A stretch of DNA of 64,000 nt from Pedobacter zeaxanthinifaciens. GTDB lineage: Bacteria > Bacteroidota > Bacteroidia > Sphingobacteriales > Sphingobacteriaceae. Under the pieces are notes generated by a model. It saw only the letters and a list, made by a program, of their open reading frames with translations. It made no database searches and was not told the DNA's origin. The stretch is from assembly GCF_003313335.1 (NCBI RefSeq), contig NZ_QMHP01000004.1:183826-247825 (forward strand), in the 5' to 3' direction. A program made the position numbers and the translations under genes. Below, in pieces: positions 48,201 through 56,073 of this stretch (the stretch's first letter is position 1; each line of letters starts with the position of its first letter).

Positions 48201-48469
48201 AGGCTGCGAAGCTGAGGTTGCGTCCTATTATTATGACCTCCCTGGCATTTGTAGTTGGACTAGTGCCAATGATGTTTGCTACCGGTCCATCTGCGCAAGG
48301 TAACCATAGTATCAGTATTGGTGCTGCTGGCGGAATGGTTTCTGGCGTAGTACTAGGTTTATTTATAATTCCAGTACTGTTTATGGTGTTTCAATATCTG
48401 CAGGAGAAAGTTACCGGCGTACCTGCTGCGGTGATTAATAACCAGCACACTGAAGTTTTACAAGATTAA
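45290..48469 (+). CDS. RND efflux permease, HAE1/AcrB type (pump 2)
   Basis: 1059 aa. FKIFIQRPVLATVISILLV is the first transmembrane helix; YPGANAETVLRSVAPSIEE starts the porter domain. Proton-relay pair in IGIVVDDAIVVVEAVHAKME, conserved Lys in GLLAKNAILIIEFAAQRR and the AcrB-type PTEDQGFIAISVS loop are present. It exports hydrophobic or amphiphilic compounds. It is closer to AcrB/MexB-type pumps than is pump 1, whose porter sequence differs clearly. It forms the centre of the TetR-controlled operon and is followed after 55 bp by its outer-membrane factor. Confidence 0.95.
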   Translation: MFKIFIQRPVLATVISILLVILGVLGLSKLPLQQFPDIAPPSVLVTAVYPGANAETVLRSVAPSIEESINGVENMTYMTSTASNDGTLAITVFFKLGTDADQAAVNVQNRVAQATSQLPAEVVQQGIITAKQQNSFIMAIGMYTEDEAKYDQTFVANYAQINIIPEIKRIPGVGAASIFGGVKDYSMRVWLNPTQMATYKVTPNEVMAAIQDKSLEAAPGKFGERSKEVFEYVIKYKGKLTKPEDYEQIAIRSNSDGSILRLKDVARVELGAYSYNSLTRLNGQKGIVIGVIQLAGSNSNEIQIAINKMMEKASKDFPKEIKHNIFYSTKVALDQSIDQVIHTLIEAFILVFIVVFIFLQDFRSTLIPAIAVPVAIVGTFFFMQLFGFSINLLTLFALILAIGIVVDDAIVVVEAVHAKMEHKHLPPKVATHEAMSEITGAIISITLVMAAVFLPVGFMEGSTGLFYRQFAFTMAIAIVISAINALTLSPALAALFLKDHHANAQNSTAPVQRNFKEKFFSGFNSSFNAMTNRYVNSLRFLIKNKWLSLGGLAVITLVTVWMVKTTPSGFIPTEDQGFIAISVSTPSGTSLDGTQKVMTEAENTLRKLESSRFVTAISGFNLLTNSTSPSAAVVFVLLKPNEQRGKVKNIDEIMNQVRGALGSISGGSFFVFSFPTVPGFSNVEALDLVLQDKTGGKLDKFSGISQHFIGELMKQPAIAVAFTSFKADYPQLELDINHEKADQLGVNVKDILQTMQAYFGSAQASDFNRFGKYYRVVVQADVADRADPSAIDRVFVKNRTGEMVPINTLVSLRRIYGSETASRYNLFNSIAVNAIPKPGFSSGDAIKAIEEVAAKELPAGYSYEFSGQTREEISSGGQSAVIFILCLVFIYFLLAAQYESYLLPLGVILSIPVGMFGVFAAIGFAGIANNIYVQVALVMLIGLLAKNAILIIEFAAQRRRAGKPLLAAALEAAKLRLRPIIMTSLAFVVGLVPMMFATGPSAQGNHSISIGAAGGMVSGVVLGLFIIPVLFMVFQYLQEKVTGVPAAVINNQHTEVLQD

Positions 48470-48524
48470 AATTTTAAGGCTATCGTAATACCATTAAGGT
48501 AGCCTTATTTCAACATAAAAAATA

Positions 48525-49934
48525 ATGAAAAATATTATCCATAGCGTTTTTATCATCTTCCTTTTGGGGATTTTTGGCTGTAGCATTCCGAAAAGCGTAC
48601 TTAATCCAATCAAAGATGTGCCTTCGCAATATCGAGGTTCAAATAACACAGATACCACAAGTATCGGATCAATTGCTGTTAAAGAATTTTTTGCACATCA
48701 AACTGTTCAGCAGTTGCTTGATAGTGCCATTGAAAGAAATCTGGATTTGCAAATTGCCATTAAAAATATTGAAGCAGCAAATTTATTGCTAACCAGAGCC
48801 AAAATGGGAAATTTGCCACAACTCAATTTACAAGTTACGGCCACTTCTAGTAGGCCCTCGGATAACAGTTTAAATGGTATTAGTGCCTCTCAATTTTTGA
48901 ATACTACACATATCGAAGATTATAATGCCAATTTAGCATTAAGTTGGGAGGCAGATATTTGGGGGAAAATTAGCAAACAAAAAGAGGCTGCACTCGCTAC
49001 TTATCTGCAAACTGGAGAAGTGAAAAAAGCTGTTCAAACACGTGTTGTTGCCATGGTAGCCACTAGTTTTTACCAGTTGTTATTATTGGATGCGCAATTA
49101 GATATTGCAAACCGAAATTTAAAGCTTACGGATAGCACGTTGAAAATGGTTACTCAGCAATTTGATGCTGGTCAGGTAACTTCACTTGCCGTGGCTCAAA
49201 CTAAGGCACAGTGGTTAAGTGCCAATCAGCTTATCCCTCAAATTACACAAGCCATTCGTATCCAAGAAAATGCCTTAAGCGAACTAACAGGTAATTTCCC
49301 AAACGCCATAGAACGTAAAACAACGTTGGCTCAGCTTGAGCTGCCTAGCCAACTTTTGCTGGGCGTACCGTCAGGAATGTTGGCTTTGCGTCCTGATGTG
49401 AAAAGTGTGGAGCTAGGCTTAAAAGCTGCAAATGCAAGAGTTGGTGTAGCAAATGCCGCGATGTATCCATCATTGGTAATTTCGGCAAGTGGCGGCGTAA
49501 ACTCGTTTAAGGCGAGTAACTGGTTTAATGTTCCGGCTTCACTATTTGGTATAGTAGGAGCGGGGATTACGCAACCTATTTTCAATCGTAAAGAGCTTAA
49601 AACGCAGTTTGAGTTAGCAAAAGTAGAACGTGAAAAGTTAGTGCTACAGTTCAGGCAATCAGTAATAAAAGCCGTAGTAGAAGTGGCTAACGAGCAAACT
49701 AAATTGGAAAACTTAAAGGATGAATTTTCTATTGCTCAAAATAGAGTGCAAACCTTAAAATTAGCAGTTAAAAATGCCGACTTACTATTTAAAAGTGGCC
49801 TGGCAAATTACCTGGAAGTGATTACTGCTCAGTCTAATTTACTACAAGGCGAATTAAATTTAGCTAGCTTAAAAACGGCGCAACTCAATGCAAGTGTTGA
49901 GTTGTATAGGGCGTTAGGCGGCGGTTGGCATTAA
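48525..49934 (+). CDS. NodT/OprM-type outer-membrane lipoprotein of RND pump 2
   Basis: 469 aa. Lipobox GIFGC gives an acylated N-terminus. IERNLDLQIAIKNIEAANLLL, NLALSWEADIWGKISKQKEAA and GVPSGMLALRPDVKSVELGL are signature segments of the NodT family of RND outer-membrane factors; LFKSGLANYLEVITAQSNLLQ is the conserved second-repeat motif. It completes the tripartite pump. The 55-bp gap to the permease has no clear terminator, so co-transcription is likely. Confidence 0.93.
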   Translation: MKNIIHSVFIIFLLGIFGCSIPKSVLNPIKDVPSQYRGSNNTDTTSIGSIAVKEFFAHQTVQQLLDSAIERNLDLQIAIKNIEAANLLLTRAKMGNLPQLNLQVTATSSRPSDNSLNGISASQFLNTTHIEDYNANLALSWEADIWGKISKQKEAALATYLQTGEVKKAVQTRVVAMVATSFYQLLLLDAQLDIANRNLKLTDSTLKMVTQQFDAGQVTSLAVAQTKAQWLSANQLIPQITQAIRIQENALSELTGNFPNAIERKTTLAQLELPSQLLLGVPSGMLALRPDVKSVELGLKAANARVGVANAAMYPSLVISASGGVNSFKASNWFNVPASLFGIVGAGITQPIFNRKELKTQFELAKVEREKLVLQFRQSVIKAVVEVANEQTKLENLKDEFSIAQNRVQTLKLAVKNADLLFKSGLANYLEVITAQSNLLQGELNLASLKTAQLNASVELYRALGGGWH

Positions 49935-50179
49935 GTTAAAGTCCCAAAATTAAGTCGTAATTATCTTTCTAATTAAGATTTTTTGAATGGTGAAAACTTC
50001 ATTTTGTGGTCTAATAGAATATCAAGAGTGGCCTAATTTACACTGCAATCAACGCTAATTTGAGCTTAAGTTTTATAAAGCGCAGTTAAATCGCAATGCT
50101 GTTGCGTTTAAAAATTGCTAATCATAATAAAACACTGTAACTTGCCGTTTCTTAACAACTTAATTTATAATTAACACAA

Positions 50180-51721
50180 ATGAACAAAAATCAAATTAGA
50201 AGTCTAGTTGCGCTAGCGTTATTAGCAACTGGTCCTTTGTTTGCATCTGCTCAGTCGCAAAAGAAAAACTGGTTCAACTTAGATTTGAAAGCAGACAGCG
50301 TGTTTGGTATTAGTACCGAGAGAGCGTACAATGAGCTTTTAAAAGGCAAGAAATCAAACACTGTTATTGTCGGTATTTTGGATAGCGGAGTTGATGGAGT
50401 CCACGAAGATTTAAAATCTGTAATGTGGGTAAACAAAAAGGAAAAAGCGGGTAACGGGAAAGATGATGATAAAAACGGTTACATCGATGATGTGAACGGA
50501 TGGAGCTTTTTAGGCGGCAAAGGCGGTAACGTAGATCACGAAACTTTAGAGTTAACTCGTATAGTTCGTAGAGATGCAGCTCGTTTTGCAAATGTAACTG
50601 AGGCTACTGTTAAAGCTGAAGATAAAAAAGCATTTGAAGCTTATTTAGCCAATAAAAAAGAATTTGAAGATGGTTTAGCAAAAGCAAAAACGGGTCTTCA
50701 AAGATACGAAGGCATCAAAAACGCGATTGAAGGCCTAGTTAAAAAAATTGGTAAAGAAAATCCAACCCTTGAAGATGTAAAAAACTATACACCTGAGGGA
50801 CAAATGGAATCTAACATCAAAAATGCTTTGATGGGCGCCTTGGCTAACTCTGATTATAAAACGTTCTATGAAGAACAAATCAAAGGTGGTTATGATTATT
50901 TCTACGGTCAAGTAAATTATAACTACAACTTAGGTTATGATCCTCGTTCAGTAGTAGGTGACGATCCGAATAATAGCAATGAGCGTTTTTATGGCAACAA
51001 CGACTCTAAAGGTCCAGATCCTTCACACGGTACACACGTAGCAGGTATTATTGGTGCTGATAGAAAAAATACCATCGGAATTAATGGCGTTGCTGATAAC
51101 GTATTATTAATGGCAGTGCGTAACGTTCCAGACGGCGATGAGCGTGATAAAGATGTGGCTAATGCTATCCGTTATGCTGTTGACAATGGTGCAAAAGTAT
51201 TGAACATGAGCTTTGGTAAAGCTTATTCATGGGATAAAAAAGTAGTTGACGAAGCAGTTAAATATGCAATTAGCAAAGATGTTTTGCTAGTGCATGCTGC
51301 TGGTAATGACAACAAAAACTTAGATGTAGAAACTAACTTCCCTACCAACAAATATGAGGACGGAAGCTTAGCTGATGCTTGGTTAACTGTTGGTGCATCA
51401 ACACCTTACAATGATAAGAGATTGAAAGCTTCTTTCTCAAATTATGGTAAAACTAGCGTTGATGTTTTTGCTCCAGGTTTTGGTATTTATTCTACTTTCC
51501 CTAACCAAACTTACAAAGATGAGAATGGAACAAGTATGGCTTCACCAGTAGTTGCAGGTTTAGCTGCTTTAATTCGTTCTTACTATCCTAAGTTGAAAGC
51601 TACACAGGTTAAAGAAATTATCATGAAATCAGTAGAGAAAGCTGATTCATTGAAAGATTTATGTGTAACTGGTGGTGTAGTTAATGCTTACAATGCACTA
51701 AAATTAGCTGCTACTTACTAA
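50180..51721 (+). CDS. S8 subtilisin-like serine peptidase (periplasmic or secreted)
   Basis: 513 aa with signal peptide (LVALALLATGPLFASAQ). The catalytic triad segments are VGILDSGVDGVHED (Asp), SHGTHVAGIIGAD (His) and NGTSMASPVVAGLAALIRS (Ser). An insert of about 150 residues rich in Lys/Glu between the Asp and His motifs (roughly residues 115-285) is typical of Bacteroidetes S8 peptidases of this size. No T9SS sorting domain follows, in contrast with the protease at 20163, so it probably stays in the periplasm. A strong terminator follows. Confidence 0.92.
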   Translation: MNKNQIRSLVALALLATGPLFASAQSQKKNWFNLDLKADSVFGISTERAYNELLKGKKSNTVIVGILDSGVDGVHEDLKSVMWVNKKEKAGNGKDDDKNGYIDDVNGWSFLGGKGGNVDHETLELTRIVRRDAARFANVTEATVKAEDKKAFEAYLANKKEFEDGLAKAKTGLQRYEGIKNAIEGLVKKIGKENPTLEDVKNYTPEGQMESNIKNALMGALANSDYKTFYEEQIKGGYDYFYGQVNYNYNLGYDPRSVVGDDPNNSNERFYGNNDSKGPDPSHGTHVAGIIGADRKNTIGINGVADNVLLMAVRNVPDGDERDKDVANAIRYAVDNGAKVLNMSFGKAYSWDKKVVDEAVKYAISKDVLLVHAAGNDNKNLDVETNFPTNKYEDGSLADAWLTVGASTPYNDKRLKASFSNYGKTSVDVFAPGFGIYSTFPNQTYKDENGTSMASPVVAGLAALIRSYYPKLKATQVKEIIMKSVEKADSLKDLCVTGGVVNAYNALKLAATY

Positions 51722-51773
51722 TGAAGTTAAAAGTATAAAGGCAAAGTAAAAAGTGTCAATTGCCTATAGCTAA

Positions 51774-51808
51774 AAAGCCCAGATTGGAATTCAATCTGGG
51801 CTTTCTTT
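51774..51808. terminator. Strong terminator after the S8 peptidase
   Basis: A 13-bp perfect stem, AAAGCCCAGATTG (51774-51786) with 51792-51804, a 5-nt loop and a T-rich tail; symmetric enough to serve the convergent gene too. Confidence 0.92.
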
Positions 51809-51836
51809 TATGTTTTCGCATGGTAATAAGGTGCGG

Positions 51837-52136
51837 TTACTTTTTAGCCAAAGCCTGGTAAATTTCCGCATACAGCAATCCGCTACCGCCGCCGTAATGT
51901 TTTACTACCTTGGTTTTTGCTTTCTGCTTAGTCAAACTCAAACGCAGTTCTTGTTCTTCGTCATCTGTAATTCCAGCGCCAATTAATGCAATGTCAAATA
52001 CTTCAATTTCACATTGTTGCTGCGCCTCTAGTAATGATAACGCAATAGCAGCCTTCCAATTATCTATCTTTTCAATTAAACGTGCTATGGTTTGGGCGAT
52101 GGGCTGGTTTGCGCAAACTATTAAAATATGGGTCAT
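51837..52136 (-). CDS. Small receiver-like (pseudo-receiver) protein
   Basis: 99 aa from ATG 52136; a GTG start 7 codons upstream (52157) lies inside an intergenic palindrome and is less likely. The beta-alpha layout THILIVCANQPIAQTIARLIEKI and FDIALIGAGITDDEEQ, then KVVKHYGGGSGLL resembles a CheY-like fold, but the N-terminal acidic pair is missing (VCANQ) and the strand-3 position that carries the phospho-acceptor Asp reads IGAG. If it is a receiver it cannot be phosphorylated in the usual way. Function unknown. Confidence 0.6.
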   Translation of the reverse strand: MTHILIVCANQPIAQTIARLIEKIDNWKAAIALSLLEAQQQCEIEVFDIALIGAGITDDEEQELRLSLTKQKAKTKVVKHYGGGSGLLYAEIYQALAKK

Positions 52137-52153
52137 TTGCTGTTCTGTTTTAG

Positions 52154-52210
52154 CCACAGATGCACAAATAAATCTATTCCTATCCCTGAAAAATATTTGT
52201 GCATCTATGG
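52154..52210. repeat. Palindromic intergenic repeat
   Basis: Arms 52154-52170 and 52194-52210 (17 bp, 16 of 17 matching; core AGATGCACAAATA) with a 23-nt loop. It lies between the pirin stop and the start of the receiver-like gene. The sequence type (CACAGATGCACAAAT) is one I associate with repetitive palindromes in Bacteroidetes intergenic regions. It may act as a terminator or mRNA-stabilising hairpin for pirin. Confidence 0.65.
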
Positions 52211-52220
52211 TTTAATTAAC

Positions 52221-52934
52221 TTAAAATTTCATTGGCACTTCCATTAGAAGAAACTCTGCATCTGTACCTGCGGTAACTTCAAATTGGTCGGTGTCCCAAA
52301 TTCCAAATCCATCTCTGGTGTTAACCTCTTTGCCATCAACTTTAAGGCTTCCTTTTAATACAAAGATGTAAACGCCGTTACCTTCTTTGTGCAGTTGATA
52401 CGTTTTGGTGGTGTTACCATCAAATCTGGCCATGTTAAACCAAGCAACTTGATAGATCCATACGCCCGCATCATCTGCATTAGGAGATAATACCTGTACA
52501 AATTCATTTCTGGTGGTGGCATCGATGGTAATTTGATCATATCTTGGTGTTACATTCCTTTTATTTGGGAAAACCCAGATTTGTAAAAACTTAGCAGGAT
52601 GAGCTGCATCCGGGTTGTATTCGGAATGATAAACTCCAGTTCCTGCGCTCATTACCTGTATCTCTCCCGATTTAATGGTGGCAGTATTCCCCAGGCTATC
52701 TTTATGTTGTAGTTCTCCTTCCAATGGGATAGAGATAATTTCCATGTTATCGTGTGGATGTTCCCCAAAACCCATCCCTCCAGTTACAAAATCGTCATTT
52801 AGTACCCTTAATGCGCCAAAATGTACGCGATCTGGGTTGTAATATCCAGCAAAGCTGAAAGAGTGAAAGCTTTTTAACCAGCCATGATCTGCGGCTCCGC
52901 GAGTGTCGGCTGTGTGTAATACGGTCTGTGCCAT
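52221..52934 (-). CDS. Pirin family protein (YhaK/quercetinase-like)
   Basis: 237 aa from ATG 52934, which is preceded by a good AAGGAG Shine-Dalgarno sequence; the longer frame from 53042 would read through a microsatellite. The N-terminal cupin carries HSFSFAGYYNPDRVHFGALR, the metal-ligand segment FGEHPHDNMEIISIPLEG and GTGVYHSEYN with further His, as in pirins; the C-terminal cupin is degenerate. Pirins bind Fe and some oxidise quercetin; the physiological role here is unknown. It is divergent from the DAC-like gene across a microsatellite-rich spacer. Confidence 0.9.
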   Translation of the reverse strand: MAQTVLHTADTRGAADHGWLKSFHSFSFAGYYNPDRVHFGALRVLNDDFVTGGMGFGEHPHDNMEIISIPLEGELQHKDSLGNTATIKSGEIQVMSAGTGVYHSEYNPDAAHPAKFLQIWVFPNKRNVTPRYDQITIDATTRNEFVQVLSPNADDAGVWIYQVAWFNMARFDGNTTKTYQLHKEGNGVYIFVLKGSLKVDGKEVNTRDGFGIWDTDQFEVTAGTDAEFLLMEVPMKF

Positions 52935-53005
52935 AATTTTTTTCTCCTTTGTTGATACAAATTTACAAGCGTTTTTTGGGTTGTTTATTGATGTAGGATA
53001 AGAAA

Positions 53006-53090
53006 GTCGGGAAGTCGGGAAGTCGGGAAGTCGGGAAGTCAAAAGTCAAAAGTCAAAAGTCAAAAGTCAAAAGTCAAAAGTCAAAAAAAA
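53006..53090. repeat. Microsatellites: 4 x 8 bp (GTCGGGAA) then 7 x 7 bp (GTCAAAA)
   Basis: Four perfect copies of GTCGGGAA occupy 53006-53037, followed without gap by seven copies of GTCAAAA (53038-53086) and an A-run. They lie between the divergent pirin and DAC-like genes. The second unit looks like a derivative of the first (GTC + A/G run). Confidence 0.92.
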
Positions 53091-53155
53091 TGGACATACA
53101 AGGTACGAATATATTTAGGGAGAGTTTAAACCTTTAATTATTTTGACTTTCCTAC

Positions 53156-53203
53156 CTAAACAACTAAACAACTAAACAACTAAACAACTAAACAACTAAA
53201 CAA
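53156..53203. repeat. Microsatellite: 6 x 8 bp (CTAAACAA)
   Basis: Six perfect copies, 73 bp upstream of the DAC-like gene start. Together with the arrays at 53006-53090 they fill much of the 342-bp divergent spacer 52935-53276, which holds no gene. Confidence 0.92.
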
Positions 53204-53276
53204 CCAAACTGTCTTTCAATAGTCATTCATTCATGGAAAGTCGTATTTTGCAAAACCAAATAGATAACTTAGTAAC

Positions 53277-54419
53277 ATGATCAACAGGGCTACTTACCAG
53301 GCGGCGCAAATTGTTGCACCTACCATCGAAACTCACTTTGCCGAACATTTGGCCGAAGCGAGTGCCAAAGGCGAAATAGACTTGGCGCCACAGCCGCCCG
53401 CCCGTGTAATAGAAGCCATTTTGGATGCTGCTTTTTGGAGTAGCTTGCGTAAGGAAGAAGGGCATTCGCCTAAAATCTCTATTGCTTTTTTACCGCCCGA
53501 ACAAGCAACCAAACCTTTGCTTTTTAAGCAGAATCTACCTTTGAATCCAAACGTATTGACCAAGTTGGCACCCGGTGTTGAGCGTGGCGGTATTCACATT
53601 GGTGTATGGCACGATGGTTATGATTTGTACGTGTGGGGTACTACCTTGAATATTCCTAATTACTGCTTCGTAGTAGATGTATCAGAACCGGCATTATTGG
53701 TGGTTAAGCACCGTAGGATGGCTGGCTTTGGCAAATTTACCAACGTAGCTGTTCTGAAGGGTGATCAAATTAAAATTGTCAACGAAAATGCACCTAAAAC
53801 TGGGGAGTGTCCTAGTATTTTACTGTCGTTACTTGATTTAACAGCAGAAAGTTATTGGAGCGATGCCGCAAACATCCTCATCCAATTAGCAGTTTCGATG
53901 CGTGCCCATGGCAGGGGCGGGGCGGTACTTGTAGTGCCTCAAGATAAGGACGATTGGAAGCAATCTGTAATTCATCCCATTAGCTATGCTTTAACACCAG
54001 CATTTAAAGGTTTGGCAGATTTGGTACGTAGGGATCGAGATGATTCGAGTGAGATATTCTGGCAAACAGCTTTGAAAAGGGAAATAGACCACTTAGCTGG
54101 GTTAACGGCGGTTGATGGCGCAACGATAATTACAGATGAATATGAGCTTTTAGCATTTGGTGCCAAAACTGGCAGATCAAACAGTAGCGAGCATATCCAG
54201 CAAATTTCTTACACCGAACCCATCAATAATGCGGAGGCTTTAGTGGTACATCCGGCTAAAATTGGTGGCACAAGGCACTTATCAGCTGCTCAATTTGTAT
54301 TTGATCAAAGAGATGCATTGGCGCTAGTTGCCTCACAAGATGGGCATTTTACGGTATTCAGTTGGTCGAAATCTTTAAAAATGGTACAAGCTCAACGCAT
54401 TGATGCGCTGCTGTTGTAA
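53277..54419 (+). CDS. DisA_N/DAC-like protein (probable DACNV sensor domain protein)
   Basis: 380 aa, cytosolic. The C-terminal third matches the diadenylate cyclase (DisA_N) layout: GGAVLVVP (214-221), the DGA motif (Asp280-Gly281-Ala282 in AVDGATIIT) and GTRHLSAA (331-338) followed by RDALALVASQDGHFTVFSW. In active diadenylate cyclases the second motif is RHR; here it is RHL (333-335). The N-terminal part (about 1-190, with GGIHIGVWHDGYDLYVWG) corresponds to what is called the DACNV sensor domain in recent annotations. A role in nucleotide signalling is an inference. The stop abuts that of the small membrane protein. Confidence 0.75.
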   Translation: MINRATYQAAQIVAPTIETHFAEHLAEASAKGEIDLAPQPPARVIEAILDAAFWSSLRKEEGHSPKISIAFLPPEQATKPLLFKQNLPLNPNVLTKLAPGVERGGIHIGVWHDGYDLYVWGTTLNIPNYCFVVDVSEPALLVVKHRRMAGFGKFTNVAVLKGDQIKIVNENAPKTGECPSILLSLLDLTAESYWSDAANILIQLAVSMRAHGRGGAVLVVPQDKDDWKQSVIHPISYALTPAFKGLADLVRRDRDDSSEIFWQTALKREIDHLAGLTAVDGATIITDEYELLAFGAKTGRSNSSEHIQQISYTEPINNAEALVVHPAKIGGTRHLSAAQFVFDQRDALALVASQDGHFTVFSWSKSLKMVQAQRIDALLL

Positions 54420-54581
54420 TTAAGCGGTAAATACCCCAACAACTATGGCAAACATTAGTAGGACTAACATTACGATGCGGTCCGCTACTACACGTTGCCT
54501 ATAAGTAGAGGGTTTAGTAGCTTTTTGCTCTCTAACTCCATAAATTACGTTGGTAGCTGCTTGATGTAGGTTTGCAATCAT
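54420..54581 (-). CDS. Tiny single-span membrane protein, unknown
   Basis: 53 aa from ATG 54581. The start is supported by a full AGGAGG Shine-Dalgarno 7 nt upstream, unusual in this window. The N-terminal half is polar (ANLHQAATNVIYGVREQK) and the C-terminal half a single hydrophobic helix (VMLVLLMFAIVVGVFTA) reaching the end, giving a tail-anchored topology. No family was recognised. It is convergent with the DAC-like gene, the two stop codons touching. Confidence 0.6.
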   Translation of the reverse strand: MIANLHQAATNVIYGVREQKATKPSTYRQRVVADRIVMLVLLMFAIVVGVFTA

Positions 54582-54774
54582 AACTCGTCCTCCTTTTATA
54601 AGCAATTACAAACAAAGACGAAGCCAATTATTGTGGATATGTGGATAATTAATGTTTTTAAGTATTTTATTTTTGGATACCCGTATATTAACGGGTAAGT
54701 TTCCTCAAAATGCAGCAATGTTATTGTCTGTTTTTTGAAACATGCAACAGTTCAGTGAGTTAATATTCATACAG

Positions 54775-56013
54775 TTAGCTTCTAGTTTGTCCGTCACCTG
54801 TAACCAACCATTTATAACTTGTTAGTTCTTCCAATGCCATTGGGCCACGGGCATGAAGTTTTTGTGTGCTAATGCCAATTTCAGCACCTAAGCCAAATTG
54901 TGCACCATCTGTAAATGCTGTTGATACATTGGCATAAACCGCTGCGGCGTCAACCTGGTTAAGAAATAATGCAATGTTTGCTGCATCTTCCGAAATGATG
55001 GCTTCACTATGTTTTGAACTATAGGTGGCTATGTGTTCCAAAGCCTCTTCAATATCTCGTACTACTTTTACAGCTAATTTTAAGGATAAAAACTCGGTCC
55101 CGAAATGTGCTGGGGAAGCTTGATGTAAAAGTTGGTTTGGATAGTAGTCTTTTAATTGCGCATAACTGGTTTCATCGGCATAAAGCTCTACTTCTTTTTC
55201 AGCCAAAGGCGATAGAAGTTCGGCAATATCATTTGTACGATGTTGGTGTATCAAAACGCAGTCTAACGCATTGCAAACGCTCACTCTACGCGTTTTTGCA
55301 TTGGCGATAATTTGCTGCCCTTTTGCTAAATTACCCGAAGCATCAAAAAATGTATGTACAATGCCTGCACCAGTTTCAATTACAGGGATTTTACTGTTTT
55401 GGCGCACGTAATTGATCAACGATTGGCTGCCTCTTGGAATAAGCACATCTACATAGCCTACTGCATTTAACAGTTCTTCGGTCGCAGTTCTATCTGCCGG
55501 CAATAAAGTTAATATAGCTTTATTAAGTTGGTGTTTTTCTAATACTTCATGGATAACTTTTGCAATGGCTAGGTTAGAAAATTCCGCATCACTGCCACCT
55601 TTTAAAATAGCAATATTCCCGGTTTTAAAACATAGAGAAAAAACATCAACAGTAACATTTGGCCTAGCTTCGTAAATTACGCCAACCACGCCTAACGGTA
55701 CGCGAACTTTTTTGATATAGAGATTATTTGGCAAAGTACGGTCGTTAATTACGTTTCCGAGCGGATTAGCCAACCCAACTACATTTTTTACATCATCCGC
55801 AATTGCCGCAATACGTTCCGTTGTCAATTGTAAACGGTCATATTTTGGGTCTGTTTTCGGCATTCTGTCCAAATCTTTTTGATTTTCAATAAGGATAAAA
55901 TCACTGTTTGCTATTAACGCATTCGCTAAATCAGCAAGCACCAAATTAATTGTTTCTTTATTTAAAGAAATGATGTTTCTGGTTGCTTGTTTAGCTTTTT
56001 CGAAGTAGTTCAT
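54775..56013 (-). CDS. proA: Gamma-glutamyl phosphate reductase
   Basis: 412 aa, typical ProA length. Aldehyde-dehydrogenase fold with [57 protein letters not shown] and the catalytic Cys in [11 protein letters not shown]. The C-terminus has [20 protein letters not shown], the standard ProA ending. It reduces gamma-glutamyl phosphate to glutamate-5-semialdehyde with NADPH in proline synthesis. It follows proB after 60 bp in the same orientation, the usual order. Confidence 0.97.
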   Translation of the reverse strand: MNYFEKAKQATRNIISLNKETINLVLADLANALIANSDFILIENQKDLDRMPKTDPKYDRLQLTTERIAAIADDVKNVVGLANPLGNVINDRTLPNNLYIKKVRVPLGVVGVIYEARPNVTVDVFSLCFKTGNIAILKGGSDAEFSNLAIAKVIHEVLEKHQLNKAILTLLPADRTATEELLNAVGYVDVLIPRGSQSLINYVRQNSKIPVIETGAGIVHTFFDASGNLAKGQQIIANAKTRRVSVCNALDCVLIHQHRTNDIAELLSPLAEKEVELYADETSYAQLKDYYPNQLLHQASPAHFGTEFLSLKLAVKVVRDIEEALEHIATYSSKHSEAIISEDAANIALFLNQVDAAAVYANVSTAFTDGAQFGLGAEIGISTQKLHARGPMALEELTSYKWLVTGDGQTRS

Positions 56014-56073
56014 TCTAGTGTCTAGGTGTTAGGGGTTAGGCTTCAGGTATTTTATTTTCAACTTACTTGCCAA

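Noticed and set aside
52221..53042. Longer pirin start at 53042
   Set aside because: It would translate the GTCGGGAA microsatellite, while ATG 52934 has a clear Shine-Dalgarno sequence and the family's N-terminus.
53006..53203. CRISPR or attachment site
   Set aside because: Perfect 7-8-bp units without spacers are simple microsatellites.
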